DNA from: Lentisphaeria bacterium
Lineage (GTDB): Bacteria > Verrucomicrobiota > Lentisphaeria > Victivallales > UBA1829
Assembly (NCBI GenBank): GCA_017963105.1
Contig: JAGCTY010000064.1
Location: 1-55,174, forward strand
Length of the DNA stretch: 55,174 bases
Direction of reading: 5' to 3'
Of the stretch, positions 16,180 to 23,777 are shown in pieces; position 1 is the stretch's first letter, and each line of letters starts with the position of its first letter. The notes below the pieces were generated by a model. It was not told where the DNA came from. It did no database searches and was given only the letters and a program-made list of their open reading frames with translations. Made by a program: the position numbers and the translations under genes.

Positions 16180-18050
16180 ATGTCCGGAATCATCGTTTCC
16201 AGCGGCGAGATCAGCAGCGGCATCCTCCTCGAAAACAACTCCATGTTCGTTTCTTCCGGCGGTATTGCAAACGACACCACCATCAATAGCGGTTTTTTGA
16301 ACGTTCAGCCTGGCGGGACGGTGAATCGTACCACAGTTAATTCCCAGGCTTGCTATCTCAACATTGACGGCACGGCAAACAGCACCACGGTCAAATCCCG
16401 CGGCGGGCTGCGTCTCTACGACGGCACGGCAAACGATACCACGCTCCTCGACAACGGAAGTATGTATGTTTATTCCGGGGGGACAGCGAATCGCACAACG
16501 CTCAACTGGGGTGTTTTTCTTGTCCACTCCGGCGGCACGGCAATCGATACCGAGATTAACAGCTGGGGGAATATGGATGTCTCTTCCGATGGGACAGCAA
16601 TCAATACCACGGTCAATTCAGATGGCTTTTTCGGGATTGACAGCGGCGCTATCGTGAACAGCGTTACGGTCATGGGCGGATATTTCCTGATCAGATCCGG
16701 CGCAACCCCGAGCAATGTCACGCTCAACGGAGGCAGCGCCTTTATCAAATCCGGTGGCACGGCAACGAACGTCATCGAGAATGGAGGATATCTTGAGCTG
16801 GAAGACGGCGCAGCTGCCGTTTTCGTTCCGCATACGATATCAGGGTTGCTTCTATCCAGCGCAACAGCAACGGTCCATTCCAGCACACGGGCAGACGACA
16901 CGACGATCGAGGACGGAGGCTGCCTGTTCGTTTCCGGCGGGACAGTTAACAATACCACCGTCAATCCCGATGGGTTTCTCGGGGTTTCTTCCGGGGGCAA
17001 GGCAATCGGCATCACGATCAACTACATTGGTCAATTATATGTCGTCTCCGGCGGCACGGCTTGCGACACCACGGTCAACTCCGGCGGAAAGGTTTGGATC
17101 GACAACGGCGGCACGGCGGACAGCACGGTATTCGATGGAGGCTGGCTCACAGTCTCTTCCGGCGGCACGGCGAATGAGATTTCTCTCACGAATGCCGGAG
17201 CATTCATTTCCGGCGGCACGGTGATCAGCGCCACGATCAACGGCCTCGGCGGCCTTTCCGACTCGTTCGGTTTTGTCATTTCTTCAGGAGGAACGGCGAT
17301 CAGCACTACGGTCAGGGGTTTCAATTATACCTACGGGATTGTCGTTTCTTCCGGCGGAACGGCAATCGGGACCACGATCGACGGTCTCAACGGCTACACC
17401 GGTCTCGGCATGGTCGTTTCCTCGGGCGGAACGGCTTACGACACAACGGTCAAGACCGGCGGCATATTCTACGTTTCCTCCGACGGAAGAGCAACGGCAA
17501 TCAGGGAAAATGGCGGATATGTTTCTGCTTATGACGATGCTCTGATTTCATTTACCCCGAATACGTTCTCCGGCATGATTCTCGAGGGAGGCCCTATTAT
17601 CGAGAAAGATTCATGGTACCACCTTTCCCGGGGCAGCGCCACCATCCACTCCGGCACGACGGCAAACAGCGCTGCGATCAACGGAGGCCATCTCTTTGTT
17701 TACTCCGGCGGCGCGGTCAGCAGCACCACTCTCACCGGCAATCTTACCAATTTCAAGGATAATGTGATATCTTGCCTTGGAGAGATTACTGTCTACGGCG
17801 GTTCGATTGATCACGCGGTCGTCAATTCCCTCGGAAAAGTGGATATATTCTCCGGCGGTACGGCGAACATCACTACCGTCAACTCCGGCGGCAGCGTCTG
17901 CATCTCTTCCGGCGGAACGGCTGGCAAAACCATAGTCAATAACGACGGCTTCTTCCATGTGCTCTCCGGCGGTACCGCCGACGGCCTTGTCGTTTCCAGC
18001 GGCGGCGTTGTTCTGGTCAATGGCATACTGTCCGGACAGATCACAATCGA
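16180..18050 (+). repeat. Strand-loop-strand (AIDA-type) coding repeats
   Basis: Degenerate repeats encode a 16-20-residue unit near VSSGGTAxxTTVNSGG. In DNA they recur as TCCGGCGGCACGGC and ACCACGGTCAA. Some units carry longer loops (17270-17400), and a break at 16790-16850 and again at 17500-17630 splits the array into three blocks separated by a similar F-x-P-x-T-x-S-G-x-x-L segment. Confidence 0.85.
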
Positions 18051-21039
18051 AAGAGGGGCCGATCTTTTTCTGGATCAGGATGCCGTTTTTGACTTCGACC
18101 TGACACCGGCTTCCCTCGGGGGAGAAGCGCTCGTGAACGGTTTTTCAAGGATTGCCGGCGATGCTTCCTATACTCTCACGGTCAGGGAGGATCAGCCTGT
18201 CGGCATTTATCAGCTGGCCCGGAATGTCCATGAGTTCGACAAGACGATTTCGGTGACGAGTGTCTCCGGCACGAAGCTCAGCACGTTGTCGGTCGGGCAG
18301 ACGGTCTTCATCAACAATCTGTCCTATACCCTGAGCCTGGACGACGCTTCGCTCTTCCTTTCGATCCGTGAACCGGGACCGGACACAATCGCCCCGGCAG
18401 TTTTCAGCGTGCGGCAAAGCCACAGCGACCCGACTTTGCGGGCCGTCACCGTGACCGCTGATTTCGCGGACGATGTGGCGCTGAAATCCAGGCTGTACCG
18501 GATCGGGGAGGATGGCGCATGGCTTGACTATACCAGTGGAGTGACCTTGACCGAAAACGCGACCGTCTATTTCAAGGCGGTCGACGCTTCCGGCAACGAA
18601 TCCGAAGTCGTCAGCCGATCCGTCACGAACATCGAAAAGAACGTGCATGATCCGGTCTATGTTTACCTGGATTTCGACGGGGAAAACACCTTCTACGACA
18701 ATCAGGATTTGGATTTATCGTTTGCCGTCACGGTCGCGGATCCAGGGTTCTCCGATACGCAGAAGCAGGCTATCCTGTCCGAATTGGCGGACAGATACGC
18801 GGCGGACGGCGTGGCATTCACCCTGACGCGGCCGGAGAATACCGAGTATTCGACCCTGTATTTCGGGAAAAGCGACGATTTCGCGGACTATGGCAGATAT
18901 TTCGGCATTTCGGAAACACTCGATGCCTGCAACCGGATCAAAAACGACAACGCATTCATCCTTCTGGACAGCACCTATTCCCTCGCCCAGACGATATCCG
19001 TTGCGGAGACCGCGCTGGATCATATCCTGGGCTGTACCTGTTCGCCGATGGGCGAGTTGCAATTACGGAATTACGCGATCAATTCTTATCTGCTTTCCAC
19101 GGAGTGGCATCAGGTTGACCCGTACAACAAGTATTGTCCCATCGATCCGGTAACAGAAATTCGTTGTGTTACCGGTTGTGTCGCGACAGAAGCTTCCCAG
19201 ATCATTTACTACTGGATCGAGAACGGAATGCTGGATTTCACCCTTGCCATGGACGATTCGGAGAACAGATTCACCCGGGGATTGGGCCTGATAGATGCCG
19301 ATCCCGGGAACGTCGAGAAATATGGCTACTTGTCTTTTGCGGAAACGAACGAGCTGCTGAAAAATTTCAAACTGGGAGACGAAGAATCCATTGCCGCACT
19401 CTGCTTTGCAGCCGGGATGGGGGCTATCTATACTTCAGACGGAACAGGTATGGGAGGATTGGGAAACAGGACGTTCACGCGTTCGGGTCTTCAGGATAAT
19501 TCCTATCATCAATCCCTCATGGAAAACATCACTTATGATTTTTATGTGAGAGAAGACGGCATTGCCGATTATTCGCTCAAAAATATGGTCTGGGAGGTCC
19601 TGATCAGGGAAATCCTGGCCGGACGACCTGTAGCTGCTGTGGCATTAAGCGGTGCTCATGCCATTGTCATAGATGGATACGACAGTACGACCGATACATT
19701 CCATGCAAATTACGGTTGGGGCGGCTTGCTCAATGGATGGTACAGTATGGATGAATTGGTAGTGGGGGATAAGTGTAATTATGGTGGTCTTATAAACATT
19801 TTGTGTTATATTACGCCGGAAGTGTGTTCTGATCTGGCGGTATCCGAACTGTCGTTCGAACAGGATGCCGTGAAACAGGGGAAGGATGTCATTGTCAATG
19901 TCAGTATGTCCAATTCCGGGAACGTGAAATCATCCGAGTCCATGGCGTACGTTTACGCCGGAGACACGCTCCTGTCGTCGCAAGTGCTCGATTTCCTCTA
20001 TCCAGGAGAGACACGCGTTTTTGCCCTGACGGTCGATTCCACGGGGTTGTCGCTGGGGGAGAACGCCATAACGGTCAGAGTGGATTCCCCGGACAGCGAA
20101 AAAGTCCTTTTCTCCTCGCAGACGATCGAGGTTCTTGAGAATGTCATGTTGAACGCACAGTTCTACACAGGCGACTTCGACGGCGACCTCTTCGACACGC
20201 TCGCGGTGCAGTCCGGCAGCACGGTCACGATCTACCGGAACGGCGAACCGTGGGGGTTCGGGCTTACGCTCGACGCGGGCTGGAGCATTGCAGGCACGGG
20301 CGACTTCAACGCAGACGGCCTCGACGACTTCCTTCGCGTGAATACCGAAGGCTACGTGGTCGGCGAAATGAGCATCACCAACGTCGTCAATGAAGACGTT
20401 TTCGCCCCGCAGGTGCTGAACTTCCTGAGCCCCGGCTGGGACATCCTCGGCACCGGCAATTTCGACGGCGTCGGCCCCGACGACGTGCTGATCGCGAATC
20501 CGACGGCCGCATCCGAGACCGTCGGCCTCCTCGGCTACTGGAAGGGCGGCACCGAATGGACGCTGATCAACGGGTATTCGCCCGAGTGGACGATGGTGTC
20601 AACCGGCGACTTCAACGGCGACGGCAAGTGCGACATGCTGTGGAAGAACAGTTTCGTCGGCGACGGCGGCCTCACCTACAATGCCTACTGCACGTGGATC
20701 GTCGAGGATCCGGTCGACTGGCGCATGGTCAGCGTGGCCAATCCCGATGAATGGAAATTCCTGTGCTCGGGCGACTTCGACGGCAACGGCTCGCACGACA
20801 TCGCCATGATCAACGACGTGGGCGTGGTGGGCATCTGGGGCGTCACGGACGGCTATCTGAGCTCGTGGTCGATCCTCAGTGCGGTCACATCCGAATGGCA
20901 GATCGCGGGCGTCGCCGACTTCAATGCCGACGGCACCGACGACATCGCCTGGAGCAATACCGATACCGGCCTGACCGGCTACTGGCAGATCAACGACAAA
21001 CAGCTCACCACCTGGGCGAATATTGCCACGCTGTCATAA
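16180..21039 (+). CDS. Giant multidomain protein: AIDA-type repeats, Ig-like domain, metalloprotease-like remnant, C10 cysteine peptidase, CARDB, FG-GAP repeats
   Basis: About 1,619 residues from the ATG at 16180 (GAAAGG upstream). Residues 1-625 are strand-loop-strand repeats of the VSSGGTAxxTTVNSGG type, as in AIDA-I/TibA passengers, which are heptosylated adhesins. Residues about 735-820 form an Ig-like domain (ADFADDVALKSRLYRIGEDG). From about 825, VYVYLDFDGENTFY and DNAFILLDS resemble matrixin-like zinc proteases, but the HExxH site is degenerate (AETALDHILG). Residues about 970-1207 match peptidase C10 (streptopain): catalytic Cys-1000 in VTGCVATEASQIIYYW, His-1160 in SGAHAIVIDGYD, then HANYGWGG. 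A CARDB domain (about 1217-1320) and at least six FG-GAP-type repeats (GDFNADGLDD, GDFNGDGKCD, ADFNADGTDD) follow. I see no signal peptide, no autotransporter barrel and no sorting tail. The region to about 20150 is visibly more AT-rich than its flanks. Confidence 0.85.
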   Translation: MSGIIVSSGEISSGILLENNSMFVSSGGIANDTTINSGFLNVQPGGTVNRTTVNSQACYLNIDGTANSTTVKSRGGLRLYDGTANDTTLLDNGSMYVYSGGTANRTTLNWGVFLVHSGGTAIDTEINSWGNMDVSSDGTAINTTVNSDGFFGIDSGAIVNSVTVMGGYFLIRSGATPSNVTLNGGSAFIKSGGTATNVIENGGYLELEDGAAAVFVPHTISGLLLSSATATVHSSTRADDTTIEDGGCLFVSGGTVNNTTVNPDGFLGVSSGGKAIGITINYIGQLYVVSGGTACDTTVNSGGKVWIDNGGTADSTVFDGGWLTVSSGGTANEISLTNAGAFISGGTVISATINGLGGLSDSFGFVISSGGTAISTTVRGFNYTYGIVVSSGGTAIGTTIDGLNGYTGLGMVVSSGGTAYDTTVKTGGIFYVSSDGRATAIRENGGYVSAYDDALISFTPNTFSGMILEGGPIIEKDSWYHLSRGSATIHSGTTANSAAINGGHLFVYSGGAVSSTTLTGNLTNFKDNVISCLGEITVYGGSIDHAVVNSLGKVDIFSGGTANITTVNSGGSVCISSGGTAGKTIVNNDGFFHVLSGGTADGLVVSSGGVVLVNGILSGQITIERGADLFLDQDAVFDFDLTPASLGGEALVNGFSRIAGDASYTLTVREDQPVGIYQLARNVHEFDKTISVTSVSGTKLSTLSVGQTVFINNLSYTLSLDDASLFLSIREPGPDTIAPAVFSVRQSHSDPTLRAVTVTADFADDVALKSRLYRIGEDGAWLDYTSGVTLTENATVYFKAVDASGNESEVVSRSVTNIEKNVHDPVYVYLDFDGENTFYDNQDLDLSFAVTVADPGFSDTQKQAILSELADRYAADGVAFTLTRPENTEYSTLYFGKSDDFADYGRYFGISETLDACNRIKNDNAFILLDSTYSLAQTISVAETALDHILGCTCSPMGELQLRNYAINSYLLSTEWHQVDPYNKYCPIDPVTEIRCVTGCVATEASQIIYYWIENGMLDFTLAMDDSENRFTRGLGLIDADPGNVEKYGYLSFAETNELLKNFKLGDEESIAALCFAAGMGAIYTSDGTGMGGLGNRTFTRSGLQDNSYHQSLMENITYDFYVREDGIADYSLKNMVWEVLIREILAGRPVAAVALSGAHAIVIDGYDSTTDTFHANYGWGGLLNGWYSMDELVVGDKCNYGGLINILCYITPEVCSDLAVSELSFEQDAVKQGKDVIVNVSMSNSGNVKSSESMAYVYAGDTLLSSQVLDFLYPGETRVFALTVDSTGLSLGENAITVRVDSPDSEKVLFSSQTIEVLENVMLNAQFYTGDFDGDLFDTLAVQSGSTVTIYRNGEPWGFGLTLDAGWSIAGTGDFNADGLDDFLRVNTEGYVVGEMSITNVVNEDVFAPQVLNFLSPGWDILGTGNFDGVGPDDVLIANPTAASETVGLLGYWKGGTEWTLINGYSPEWTMVSTGDFNGDGKCDMLWKNSFVGDGGLTYNAYCTWIVEDPVDWRMVSVANPDEWKFLCSGDFDGNGSHDIAMINDVGVVGIWGVTDGYLSSWSILSAVTSEWQIAGVADFNADGTDDIAWSNTDTGLTGYWQINDKQLTTWANIATLS

Positions 21040-21117
21040 TCCCAAAAAACAGTCTTTTTCGTGCTTTCAACTGGAATTTTCCGAAAACCGTGCTAAAGTA
21101 AAAAGGCTGTTTTTCGT

Positions 21118-21191
21118 AACCCTGTGGTGTAATGGCAGCACAAGTGGTTTTGGTCCACTTAGTTCAGGTTCGAGTCCTGACAGGGTTGCCA
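21118..21191 (+). tRNA. tRNA-Gln (anticodon TTG)
   Basis: A complete cloverleaf. The acceptor stem is AACCCTG (21118-21124) with CAGGGTT (21181-21187), and the anticodon stem AGTGG/CCACT surrounds loop TTTTGGT, giving anticodon TTG. The T arm is TCAGG-TTCGAGT-CCTGA, and CCA is encoded at 21189-21191. An extended -10, TGC-TAAAGT (21094-21099), lies upstream without a good -35. Confidence 0.93.
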
Positions 21192-21274
21192 CACACGGAG
21201 TGTGCTGAAGCAGTGCGCGGCTCCGCTCGCGCACACACGGAGTGTGCTGAAGCAGTGCCCGGCTGCGCTCGGGC
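21191..21274 (+). repeat. Two tandem 42-bp hairpin repeats with covarying stems
   Basis: Units 21191-21232 and 21233-21274 differ at three positions only. Each has a small stem CACAC-GGA-GTGTG and a larger stem. The large stem is GTGCGCG/CGCGCAC in unit 1 and GTGCCCG/CGGGCAC in unit 2, so the G-C pair became C-G on both sides (compensatory change). The third difference is in the loop. The array begins on the last base of the tRNA-Gln CCA end. Confidence 0.85.
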
Positions 21275-21353
21275 ACAGGTCTTTGGAAAATGCTGATTTC
21301 CGCCTTGAACCAACCAGAAACAAACTTTTTTGAAAAAAATGTGCGTTTCGAGC

Positions 21354-21381
21354 TTGCTTTTTCGGAAATGAGTGCTAGATT
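21354..21381 (+). promoter_or_regulatory. Promoter of the tandem tRNA-Gly genes
   Basis: TTGCTT (21354-21359), 16 nt, then TAGATT (21376-21381) with an extended TGC. The tRNA begins 16 nt after the -10. Confidence 0.5.
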
Positions 21382-21397
21382 AAATAACATGCCAGAT

Positions 21398-21472
21398 GCG
21401 GGCGTAGCTCAGTGGTAGAGCGTCACGTTGCCAACGTGATTGTCGAGGGTCCGACTCCCTTCGCCCGCTCCA
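21398..21472 (+). tRNA. tRNA-Gly (anticodon GCC), copy 1
   Basis: The acceptor stem is GCGGGCG (21398-21404) with CGCCCGC (21462-21468). The anticodon stem TCACG/CGTGA has loop TTGCCAA, giving GCC. The discriminator is T, and CCA is encoded (21470-21472). Confidence 0.95.
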
Positions 21473-21503
21473 TTCTTTTTCGGAGCGGCTGGCGGTTTAT
21501 GAT

Positions 21504-21578
21504 GCGGGCGTAGCTCAGTGGTAGAGCGTCACGTTGCCAACGTGATTGTCGAGGGTCCGACTCCCTTCGCCCGCTCCA
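21504..21578 (+). tRNA. tRNA-Gly (anticodon GCC), copy 2
   Basis: Identical to copy 1 along its whole length, 31 nt downstream, including encoded CCA. A few flanking bases on each side (GAT before, TTC-like after) are shared as well, pointing to a recent local duplication. Confidence 0.95.
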
Positions 21579-21610
21579 TTCATTTTAAACGTCCAGAAGG
21601 AGTCCCGCGC

Positions 21611-22045
21611 ATGAAAACTCCGCACATCGTTTCCCTTTTGCTCGTGCTTCTCGCAATCTTTTTCCTCACCGCCTGCGCCGATTTCTGGTTCGACTACAAC
21701 AACAAGGACAATCCGCCTCCGGACACGCCCGCGGTCGATCTGCCGCCCGAAGATCCCGCACCTGCGGTCGTGCTCACGAACGACCAGCTCGTCAGCTCCG
21801 CCACCCAGTCGCTGATCCTCGCGCTCACGAAAAAAGGGCTGACCGGGACCGGCATGTACTGCCCGCAGAACTCCCTCTATGCGGACCGCGTGTTCCGTTC
21901 GCTGATCTCCGAGGCCATCGTCAAAAACGGTTCCGACTACTGCCTCGTCGTCTCCGGGCCGGACGACCTCGGATTCGAAATCGTCGTATCGAAGGAGCTG
22001 AACGGCGATCCGGTCATCCGCATCTCGAAGAAACGCCGCCAGTGA
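21611..22045 (+). CDS. Hypothetical lipoprotein
   Basis: A 144-residue protein starting MKTPHIVSLLLVLLAIFFL and ending its signal at TAC, a good lipobox. A Pro/Asp-rich linker (NPPPDTPAVDLPPEDPAP) follows, then a compact domain beginning LTNDQLVSSATQSLILALTK and ending in a basic tail (RISKKRRQ). The domain resembles small periplasmic regulators such as LpoB only in general plan; I do not assign it. AGAAGGAG precedes the ATG, which lies just 32 nt after the second tRNA-Gly. It probably shares the tRNA transcript or is read through from it. Confidence 0.7.
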   Translation: MKTPHIVSLLLVLLAIFFLTACADFWFDYNNKDNPPPDTPAVDLPPEDPAPAVVLTNDQLVSSATQSLILALTKKGLTGTGMYCPQNSLYADRVFRSLISEAIVKNGSDYCLVVSGPDDLGFEIVVSKELNGDPVIRISKKRRQ

Positions 22046-22097
22046 GGCGGTTTCCGCCCCCGTTCCCCATCCGATCCGACCGACACTGGGCCGCCCC

Positions 22098-22589
22098 ATG
22101 ACAGCATCCGAACGCAACGCCATGCTGACCGCGGAGGATGCCGTCCTCCTGCGCGACTGCGAATTCATCATGCAGAAAGGAACCGGCAACGGCGGCCAGA
22201 AGATCAACAAGACTTCGTCCGCCGTCCGTCTGCGTCACCGCCCGACCGGGATCGCCGTCGCCGCGAACGAGGAGCGCAGCCAGTCCCGCAACCGTCACAT
22301 CGCCCTGAGGAAACTCCGGTATGAGATCGCGCTGCGCGTCCATGCCGACCCGTCCGGCACGGATTATACGCTGCTCCCCTCCCCTTCGCCCGGAAACCAT
22401 ACCCGCCTCATCCTGTGGACGGCCGGATTGTCCGACCGCCTGGCGGCGTCCGGATTCGACCTCGCGCAGACCGCCACGCTTTGCGGCGTGAGCGCGTCCC
22501 AGCTCGAACGCGCCATGCGGAAATACCCGCAAATCTGGCGGTTCTTTTCCGAAAACAGACAGAAAAACGGCGGCGGAACTCAGGATTGA
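22098..22589 (+). CDS. Release-factor-like GGQ protein (ribosome rescue type)
   Basis: The product (163 aa) contains only the RF-1 catalytic domain of class I release factors: FIMQKGTGNGGQKINKTSSA with GGQ at residues 32-34, followed by VRLRHRPTGIAVAANEERSQ. It lacks the codon-recognising domains. This plan matches codon-independent peptidyl-tRNA hydrolases such as ArfB or mitochondrial MTRFR. The flanking motif (GxGGQ...NKTSSAVxLxHxPTGI) is closer to MTRFR/RF-like proteins than to ArfB. Instead of ArfB's long basic tail it has a C-terminal extension of about 70 residues with a probable helix-turn-helix-like region (LAQTATLCGVSASQLERAM). It may rescue stalled ribosomes. It starts 52 nt after the lipoprotein gene. 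Confidence 0.85.
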   Translation: MTASERNAMLTAEDAVLLRDCEFIMQKGTGNGGQKINKTSSAVRLRHRPTGIAVAANEERSQSRNRHIALRKLRYEIALRVHADPSGTDYTLLPSPSPGNHTRLILWTAGLSDRLAASGFDLAQTATLCGVSASQLERAMRKYPQIWRFFSENRQKNGGGTQD

Positions 22590-22602
22590 AGAGCCGCCGC
22601 CG
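22563..22602 (-). terminator. Terminator of the low-complexity secreted protein gene
   Basis: Read on the minus strand, CGGCGGCGG (22602-22594) and CCGCCGCCG (22576-22568) form a 9-bp stem followed by TTTTT (22567-22563). It overlaps the 3' end of the convergent release-factor-like gene. Confidence 0.75.
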
Positions 22603-22632
22603 GAACTGGCGATTTATTTGTTTGAATCCAAG

Positions 22633-23379
22633 TTACGGATTGTAGATCAGCGGACCGCTGCCGTCGCCGCCCGAGTAGCCGGGCGTGTCGCGGTAGGTGC
22701 TGCGCCTGCGGGAGCTGCCGTTGCTTGCGGACTGCGGAGTGATGATGATCGGTTCCTGCACCTGCACCTGCGCCTGGGCCTGCGCCTGATTCGGCTGCTC
22801 CGGCGCCGGCTTCCGGGACGTTTCCTGAACGACCTGCGGCTCCGGTCCCGGTTCGGCGGGCTTCGGCTGTTCCGCCGGACGGCTCTGCGGCGGCGGATCA
22901 TTCTGCGGACGCGCATGGTCAGGCTGCGGGGCATTCTGCGGACGCCCCTGGTCAGACGGCGGATTGTTCTGCGGACGCTTCTGATCCGTTTCCGTTTTTT
23001 TCGGTTTGGGCTGAGGTTTGGGCTGGGCTTGAGGTTTCGGATTGGACGGCGCCAGCGTGCCGATCATGCTGCCCGAACTCATCGAACCGATCGAGCTGCC
23101 CGAACTCATCGAACCGATCGAACTGCCCGAACTCATCGAACCGATCGAGCTGCCCGAACTTATCGAACCGATGACGGAGGGCGTTTTCGACGTATTCTGC
23201 TGGGCAGGTTGCGGTTTGGGCTGAGGTTGCGGCTGGTGCTGAGGTTGCGGCTGCGGCGGCTGAGGTTGCGGCTGCGGGCCCGGACGGCGGCCGCCGCCGG
23301 CATAGACGGATCCCGCCGCGATGCCGAGCAGGCACACGGTCAAAAGGATCGCCGCGAAACGTTTCAGAGGCAGGTTCAT
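22633..23379 (-). CDS. Secreted low-complexity Pro/Gln-rich protein with SSGSSIGSM repeats
   Basis: The 248-residue product has a signal peptide (MNLPLKRFAAILLTVCLLG, cleavage near SVYA). A PQPQ-type stretch comes next, then a four-copy SSGSSIGSM repeat encoded by a 27-bp tandem repeat, and a second Pro/Gln/Lys/Asn-rich region with a recurring RPQN(D/A/N)PP motif. The tail (TYRDTPGYSGGDGSGPLIYN) is Gly/Tyr-rich. It looks disordered and might span the cell wall or outer surface, but no function is recognised. The ATG at 23379 has the strongest ribosome-binding site in the window (AAGGAGGAA). In-frame ATGs upstream, including one at 23406, lack one. Confidence 0.7.
   Translation of the reverse strand: MNLPLKRFAAILLTVCLLGIAAGSVYAGGGRRPGPQPQPQPPQPQPQHQPQPQPKPQPAQQNTSKTPSVIGSISSGSSIGSMSSGSSIGSMSSGSSIGSMSSGSMIGTLAPSNPKPQAQPKPQPKPKKTETDQKRPQNNPPSDQGRPQNAPQPDHARPQNDPPPQSRPAEQPKPAEPGPEPQVVQETSRKPAPEQPNQAQAQAQVQVQEPIIITPQSASNGSSRRRSTYRDTPGYSGGDGSGPLIYNP
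23069..23176 (-). repeat. Four tandem 27-bp coding repeats
   Basis: Units at 23069-23095, 23096-23122, 23123-23149 and 23150-23176. The first three differ by one base at the end; the fourth has diverged in its last six bases. In frame they encode SSGSSIGSM. The unit length is a multiple of three, so copy-number change would keep the reading frame. Confidence 0.9.
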
Positions 23380-23482
23380 AGGTTCCTCCTTGTATGGCAG
23401 ATTCATTTCCGCGCGCCGGGTCGGCAGTTCCATATCCGCCCCCGACACACGGGAAAGTCGTGTTCAATACGATGTATCTAAA

Positions 23483-23511
23483 AATTTACACCGCTGAATT
23501 GTTCTTTTCAA
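23483..23511 (-). promoter_or_regulatory. Promoter of the Pro/Gln-rich protein
   Basis: Minus strand: TTGAAA (23511-23506), 17 nt, then TAAATT (23488-23483). The leader is about 95 nt. The 398-bp gap 23380-23777 contains only this and the divergent promoter at 23668-23695. Confidence 0.65.
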
Positions 23512-23667
23512 GTCCGTTTAGAAAAAACATTGAAAAAAGACTGCGCTCCCGCTCACATCCGATCCATTTTCCTTCGATTTTTCCCGGCATGGAATGCCCG
23601 CGCGGCACGGTTTCGCCTCGATGCTTCGCCCCGTCAAAAAAATCTCAAAAAAACTTTTATTTCATCC

Positions 23668-23695
23668 TTGACATCCTGAAGAATCATGCTATAGT
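23668..23695 (+). promoter_or_regulatory. Consensus-like promoter of the small Thr/Val-rich secreted protein
   Basis: TTGACA (23668-23673), 16 nt, then TATAGT (23690-23695) with extended TGC. It has the best -35 in the window. A leader of about 75 nt leads to GAAAGGAG and the ATG at 23778. Confidence 0.75.
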
Positions 23696-23777
23696 ATTAT
23701 TCGGAAAGCTGAACAATTCGGTCGTTTGTTTCAGATTCCTTGCAGGAAAACAGCCCGAAATAGAAAGGAGACCCCCG

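Noticed and set aside
16132..16180. TTG at 16132 as the start of the giant protein
   Set aside because: It would be leaderless with a non-ATG codon. The ATG at 16180 has a leader and a GAAAGG motif. It remains possible.
21191..21274. CRISPR-like repeat
   Set aside because: There are two directly adjacent copies with no spacers and no cas genes.
22618..23481. Plus-strand frame giving an Arg/Leu-rich product across the Pro/Gln-rich gene
   Set aside because: The minus-strand reading has a signal peptide, a strong ribosome-binding site, a promoter and a terminator; the plus-strand one has none.
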